From assembly GCA_035687745.1 (NCBI GenBank), contig DASRVA010000036.1:1-17379 (forward strand): a stretch of DNA of 17,379 nucleotides. Reading direction: 5' to 3'. The position numbers were made by a program, and so were the translations under genes. Under the pieces are notes generated by a model. That model made no database searches, was not told the origin of the DNA, and was given only the letters and a program-made list of their open reading frames with translations. Below are positions 16,841 through 17,379 of the stretch, piece after piece (position 1 is the first letter of the stretch; each line of letters begins with the position of its first letter). The stretch comes from DASRVA01 sp035687745. Its GTDB lineage: Bacteria > Gemmatimonadota > Gemmatimonadetes > JACCXV01 > JAHWKZ01.

Positions 16841-17379
16841 ATGAAACGGTTCTGGGTGCTCGCCTTCCTGATCCTCCCCTGGCTCGTGACGTGCGGGGAC
16901 GACGACACGGGTCCGATGGACCCGGAGCCGCCCGATCCGGCGGTGGTCGACTTCTGGCTCACGCTCCTCCACAACAACGACGGCGAATCGCAGTTGATCG
17001 ACGCGGGATCGGGGCGCGAGGACTTCGGCGGCCTGGCCCGCTTCGCGACCCTGGTCGACGAGCTCCGTGACGCCGGGGACGAGGCGCCGGCCAACCGCGC
17101 CCGGCTGACCGCCTCCCAGGGCGCTGTCCCCGCGGTCGCGATCCTGGTCTCCTCCGGCGACAACTACCTGGCGGGCCCCGAGTTCGGGCTGAGCCTAGAG
17201 ATGGGGATCCCGTTCTTCGACGCCATCGGGCTCGACCTGATCGGCTACGACGCCCTGGCCATCGGGAACCACGAGTTCGACTTCGGCCCGGACGTGCTGG
17301 CCGACTTCATCGAATCGTTCAGCTTGACGACCCCGCCCTTCCTGAGCTCGAACCTGGACGTCTCGCAGGAGCCCCGGCT
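16841..17379 (+). CDS. Lipoprotein metallophosphatase / 5'-nucleotidase (UshA-like), 3'-truncated
   Basis: The 179 visible residues start at ATG 16841 and run off the window. A signal peptide (Lys2, Arg3, then FWVLAFLILPWL) ends at a lipobox-like LVTC with Cys18, and the mature N-terminus is CGDDDTG. The catalytic metallophosphatase domain follows: LTLLHNNDGESQLI (Asp47), GGLARFATLV, LVSSGDNYLAGPEF (Asp107), GYDALAIGNHEFDFGPDVLA (Asn143, His144) and SSNLD. This order is that of UshA/CpdB-type 5'-nucleotidases, which hydrolyse nucleotides or other phosphate esters outside the inner membrane. Motif I reads N-D-G-E where UshA has N-D-x-H, so one classical metal-binding His is Glu. The C-terminal substrate domain lies outside the window. 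Substrate undetermined. Confidence 0.85.
   Translation, partial: MKRFWVLAFLILPWLVTCGDDDTGPMDPEPPDPAVVDFWLTLLHNNDGESQLIDAGSGREDFGGLARFATLVDELRDAGDEAPANRARLTASQGAVPAVAILVSSGDNYLAGPEFGLSLEMGIPFFDAIGLDLIGYDALAIGNHEFDFGPDVLADFIESFSLTTPPFLSSNLDVSQEPR

Overview
The window is high-GC bacterial DNA (visibly about two thirds G+C). Every gene I can support lies on the plus strand. Genes are packed tightly, several joined by 4-base GTGA or ATGA stop/start overlaps. The gene set is mostly chromosomal housekeeping: primase, primary sigma factor, MutS2, GlyA, RpiB and two tRNAs. I see no integrase, transposase, phage gene or CRISPR array. A TIGR04138-type (Minf_1886) protein, acid-tailed lipoproteins, leucine dehydrogenase and the rpiB-glyA pair suggest an uncultured Gram-negative lineage near the FCB/PVC groups (for example Eisenbacteria- or Gemmatimonadota-like). 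This placement is inference and would need a DnaG, RpoD or MutS2 tree.

Layout. (1) 1-3986 is a catabolic block: a thiolase truncated by the window edge, 3-hydroxyacyl-CoA dehydrogenase, acyl-CoA dehydrogenase, then leucine dehydrogenase after a 68-base gap. Together they could feed branched-chain amino acids and short acyl-CoAs to acetyl-CoA. (2) 3997-6880 holds rpiB and glyA (overlapping) and an exported alpha/beta hydrolase. (3) 6877-7351 is a wreck of a YigZ/IMPACT-family gene, with a core deletion, an inserted stretch and frame changes. (4) 7450-9537 is a cluster of small genes: Hsp20, a Minf_1886-family protein, a tiny zinc ribbon, a HAD phosphatase and a HIT protein. A probable promoter precedes it. 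(5) 9552-15755 is a variant of the macromolecular-synthesis operon: yqeY, mutS2, dnaG, rpoD. A promoter-like element with a perfect inverted repeat in its spacer lies before rpoD. (6) 15865-17379 has a CAT-anticodon tRNA, a small lipoprotein, tRNA-Val(CAC), and the start of a lipoprotein metallophosphatase/5'-nucleotidase that runs off the end.

I do not find a clearly new multi-gene system. The points most worth following are the decayed YigZ gene with its hairpin-bearing insert, the Hsp20/Minf_1886/zinc-ribbon cluster, a recurring TTGAC...TA(A/C)CTTC promoter pattern, and a His-to-Glu change in the metal motif of the terminal metallophosphatase.
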